DNA from: Acetobacteraceae bacterium
GTDB lineage: Bacteria; Pseudomonadota; Alphaproteobacteria; Acetobacterales; Acetobacteraceae
DNA length: 6,033 nt
Reading direction: 5' to 3'
Assembly: GCA_003164305.1 (NCBI GenBank)
Contig: PLSZ01000584.1
Span: forward strand, 1-6,033
Part shown: in pieces, positions 4,635-6,033 of the stretch
How the letters are laid out: each line of letters opens with the position of its first letter
Numbering within the stretch: position 1 is the stretch's first letter
Made by a program: the position numbers and the translations under genes
Notes under the pieces: model-generated
Database searches by the model: none
Told to the model about the DNA's origin: nothing
What the model saw: only the letters and a program-made list of their open reading frames with translations

Positions 4635-6033
4635 TCCGCGCCGCCAGATGGGTCGCTCCAGGGGCCGCTTTGGCGCTCATCCTGGCGGCGTCGGTCGTGC
4701 CCGCCGCGCGAGCGGAACGGCCCGCCGCCGATCCGGTTCTGCTGTGGAACGATCAAACCAACCGGGCGATTCAAGCCACCAATACCGATGCGTTTCAGGC
4801 GTCGCGTGCCCTCGCATTGGAAAGCGTCGCCGTGTTGGACACGGTTCGATCTCTCGCCGGCGCGCAAGGCCTGATGGTCCGGCTGCCAGCGCCAAAGGAT
4901 GCCAGGACGGAGATCGCGGTCGCGTCGGCCGCGCACACCATGCTGGTCCGCCTGTTCCCCGCGTGCCAGGCCGCGTTGGACGCCGCGTTCGAGGCATCGT
5001 TGACCGCCGAACCATCCACTCCCGCGCGCTCGCGGGCGATCGCGTTCGGGGAGGCGGTGGCCGAGGCGGTCTTCGCGGAACGCGATCGGGACGGATGGAG
5101 GGTCGCGAAAACTGCTCCCACCGGCGCCGCCGCCGGCCAATGGCGCCCGACCCCGCCGCTCCAGTTGCCTGGTTTGGCGCCGCAATGGGCGACGATGACG
5201 CCGTTCCTGCTGACCGCGCCCAATCAGTTCCGCCCCCCGGGTCCCCCCGCGTTGGACTCGGCCGCGTTTCATGAGGCGACGGCCACGGTCGAAGCGATTG
5301 GCGGAGCGCAATCCACCGTCCGCGCCTCGATCCAGACTGAAATCGCCCATTATTGGAGCGACGCCATCGGTACCTACGCCCCCGCCGGGCACTGGAACGC
5401 GATTGCCGCCACATTGCTGGCGCCGATGGGCCTGAACCTGGAGGCGGAAGCGGAGTTGTTCGCCGAACTCAACGTCGCGATGGCGGATGCCGGCATCGCC
5501 ATCGCCGATGCGAAATATACCTATTTGTTCTGGCGTCCGGTCACGGTGATCCGGCTCGGCGGCGACGGCTCCAGGCCCAATCCGGCCTGGACGCCGCTGC
5601 TGGAGACGCCGAATCATCCCAGCTACATCTCCGGCCATTCCGCTTTCAGCGGCGCGGCGGCGGCCGTGCTGACCGCCAGGTTCGGCACGCGGCCCTTCAG
5701 CTTCGAAAGCGCCAGCGTTCCCGGCGTAACTCGCAAATTCGCCAGCTTCCAGCAGGCTGCCGAGGAAGCGGCGATCAGCCGGGTTTACGGCGGCATTCAC
5801 TTCCCCTTCGATAACGCGGACGGCCTGACCACCGGCCGCCAGGTTGGCGCCTGGACATTGTCCGCGTTCCGCCGGCTGGCCGACGACCGAGGGCCCGTCA
5901 TCGTCATGGACGGCGCGGCGATGCGGACCTTGGGAACCCAGTCGCTGGCCGGCTACGCGCTGGACAACACCACGCCGGTGACGGCGGTGACGGTCAGCCT
6001 GAATGGCGGGCCGGCGTTCAAAGTGGTCGTCGA
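4631..6033 (+). CDS. Secreted vanadium-dependent haloperoxidase (PAP2 superfamily), 3' end outside window
   Basis: Enzymes of this family use bound vanadate and hydrogen peroxide to oxidise halides; relatives in the PAP2 fold are phosphatases. The frame is open from 4631 to the right edge (467 codons) with no stop. The ATG overlaps the previous stop as ATGA, and GGAG at 4619-4622 is eight bases upstream. Residues 1-28 form a Sec-type signal peptide ending in ARA. All vanadate-site residues are present with correct spacing: Lys295-x6-Arg302-Pro, Ser334-Gly335-His336 in HPSYISGHS, and Arg384-x5-His390 in SRVYGGIH. His329 occupies the position that is His in algal bromoperoxidases and Phe in the fungal chloroperoxidase, but halide preference cannot be deduced from this alone. 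The N-terminal helical part starts near WNDQTNRAI (about 39). After the catalytic domain ends near residue 410, the text GYALDNTTPVTAVTVSLNGG resembles the start of an Ig-like domain. Product location is probably periplasmic or secreted. Confidence in the family is high; the natural substrate is unknown. Confidence 0.93.
   Translation, partial: MIRAARWVAPGAALALILAASVVPAARAERPAADPVLLWNDQTNRAIQATNTDAFQASRALALESVAVLDTVRSLAGAQGLMVRLPAPKDARTEIAVASAAHTMLVRLFPACQAALDAAFEASLTAEPSTPARSRAIAFGEAVAEAVFAERDRDGWRVAKTAPTGAAAGQWRPTPPLQLPGLAPQWATMTPFLLTAPNQFRPPGPPALDSAAFHEATATVEAIGGAQSTVRASIQTEIAHYWSDAIGTYAPAGHWNAIAATLLAPMGLNLEAEAELFAELNVAMADAGIAIADAKYTYLFWRPVTVIRLGGDGSRPNPAWTPLLETPNHPSYISGHSAFSGAAAAVLTARFGTRPFSFESASVPGVTRKFASFQQAAEEAAISRVYGGIHFPFDNADGLTTGRQVGAWTLSAFRRLADDRGPVIVMDGAAMRTLGTQSLAGYALDNTTPVTAVTVSLNGGPAFKVVV

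Noticed and set aside
4223..5800. Long minus-strand open frame of 525 codons
   Set aside because: It lies opposite the leucine-rich-repeat and haloperoxidase genes, whose family motifs are clear. Its own translation is Arg/Gly-rich with no domain, as expected of an antisense frame in GC-rich DNA.
3705..6033. Antiphage or immune system built on a leucine-rich-repeat sensor and a haloperoxidase effector
   Set aside because: Both proteins look exported, and there is no nucleotide-binding or signalling domain or other defence gene in the window to support it.

Overview
The window is a strongly GC-rich bacterial segment, and every convincing reading frame prefers G or C at the third codon position. 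The gene types (paired MJ0042-type zinc-ribbon membrane proteins, an SMP-30/gluconolactonase-like lactonase, exported proteins) and the short hairpin repeats of the form GTCAT-stem-CTCGA-stem between genes fit an alphaproteobacterium. Rhodospirillales/Acetobacteraceae is my best guess from general familiarity, and no marker gene in the window proves it.

Layout, left to right. (1) 1-126: gene-free, with one hairpin repeat and a decaying 20-bp tandem repeat. (2) 127-1960, minus strand: two tandem genes for single-pass membrane proteins that each begin with a four-cysteine zinc ribbon at identical residue positions (5, 8, 27, 30); the upstream gene (767-1960) has a very long proline-rich linker and the downstream one (127-684) is compact. 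(3) 1961-2516: about 550 bp without a gene, holding the leader of the zinc-ribbon pair and a cluster of REP-like palindromes, among them a near-perfect 30-bp inverted pair and a perfect 16-bp inverted repeat. (4) 2517-3437, minus strand: a complete SMP-30/gluconolactonase/LRE-family beta-propeller, with a perfect 20-bp tandem duplication lying across its stop codon. (5) 3438-3704: divergent intergenic region. (6) 3705-6033, plus strand: an exported leucine-rich-repeat protein built from ten uninterrupted 22-residue repeats. It overlaps by ATGA a secreted vanadium-dependent haloperoxidase that runs off the right edge of the window with its active site complete.

How the genes relate. The leucine-rich-repeat and haloperoxidase genes look translationally coupled and both products carry export signals, so they probably work in the same extracytoplasmic compartment. 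The lactonase is transcribed divergently from them and may share a control region, but no biochemical link is shown. The two zinc-ribbon genes form their own unit and look like ancient paralogues. The most unusual parts of the window are the leucine-rich-repeat/haloperoxidase coupling, the probable C-terminal extension on the haloperoxidase, and the family of palindromic repeats found downstream of both minus-strand units.
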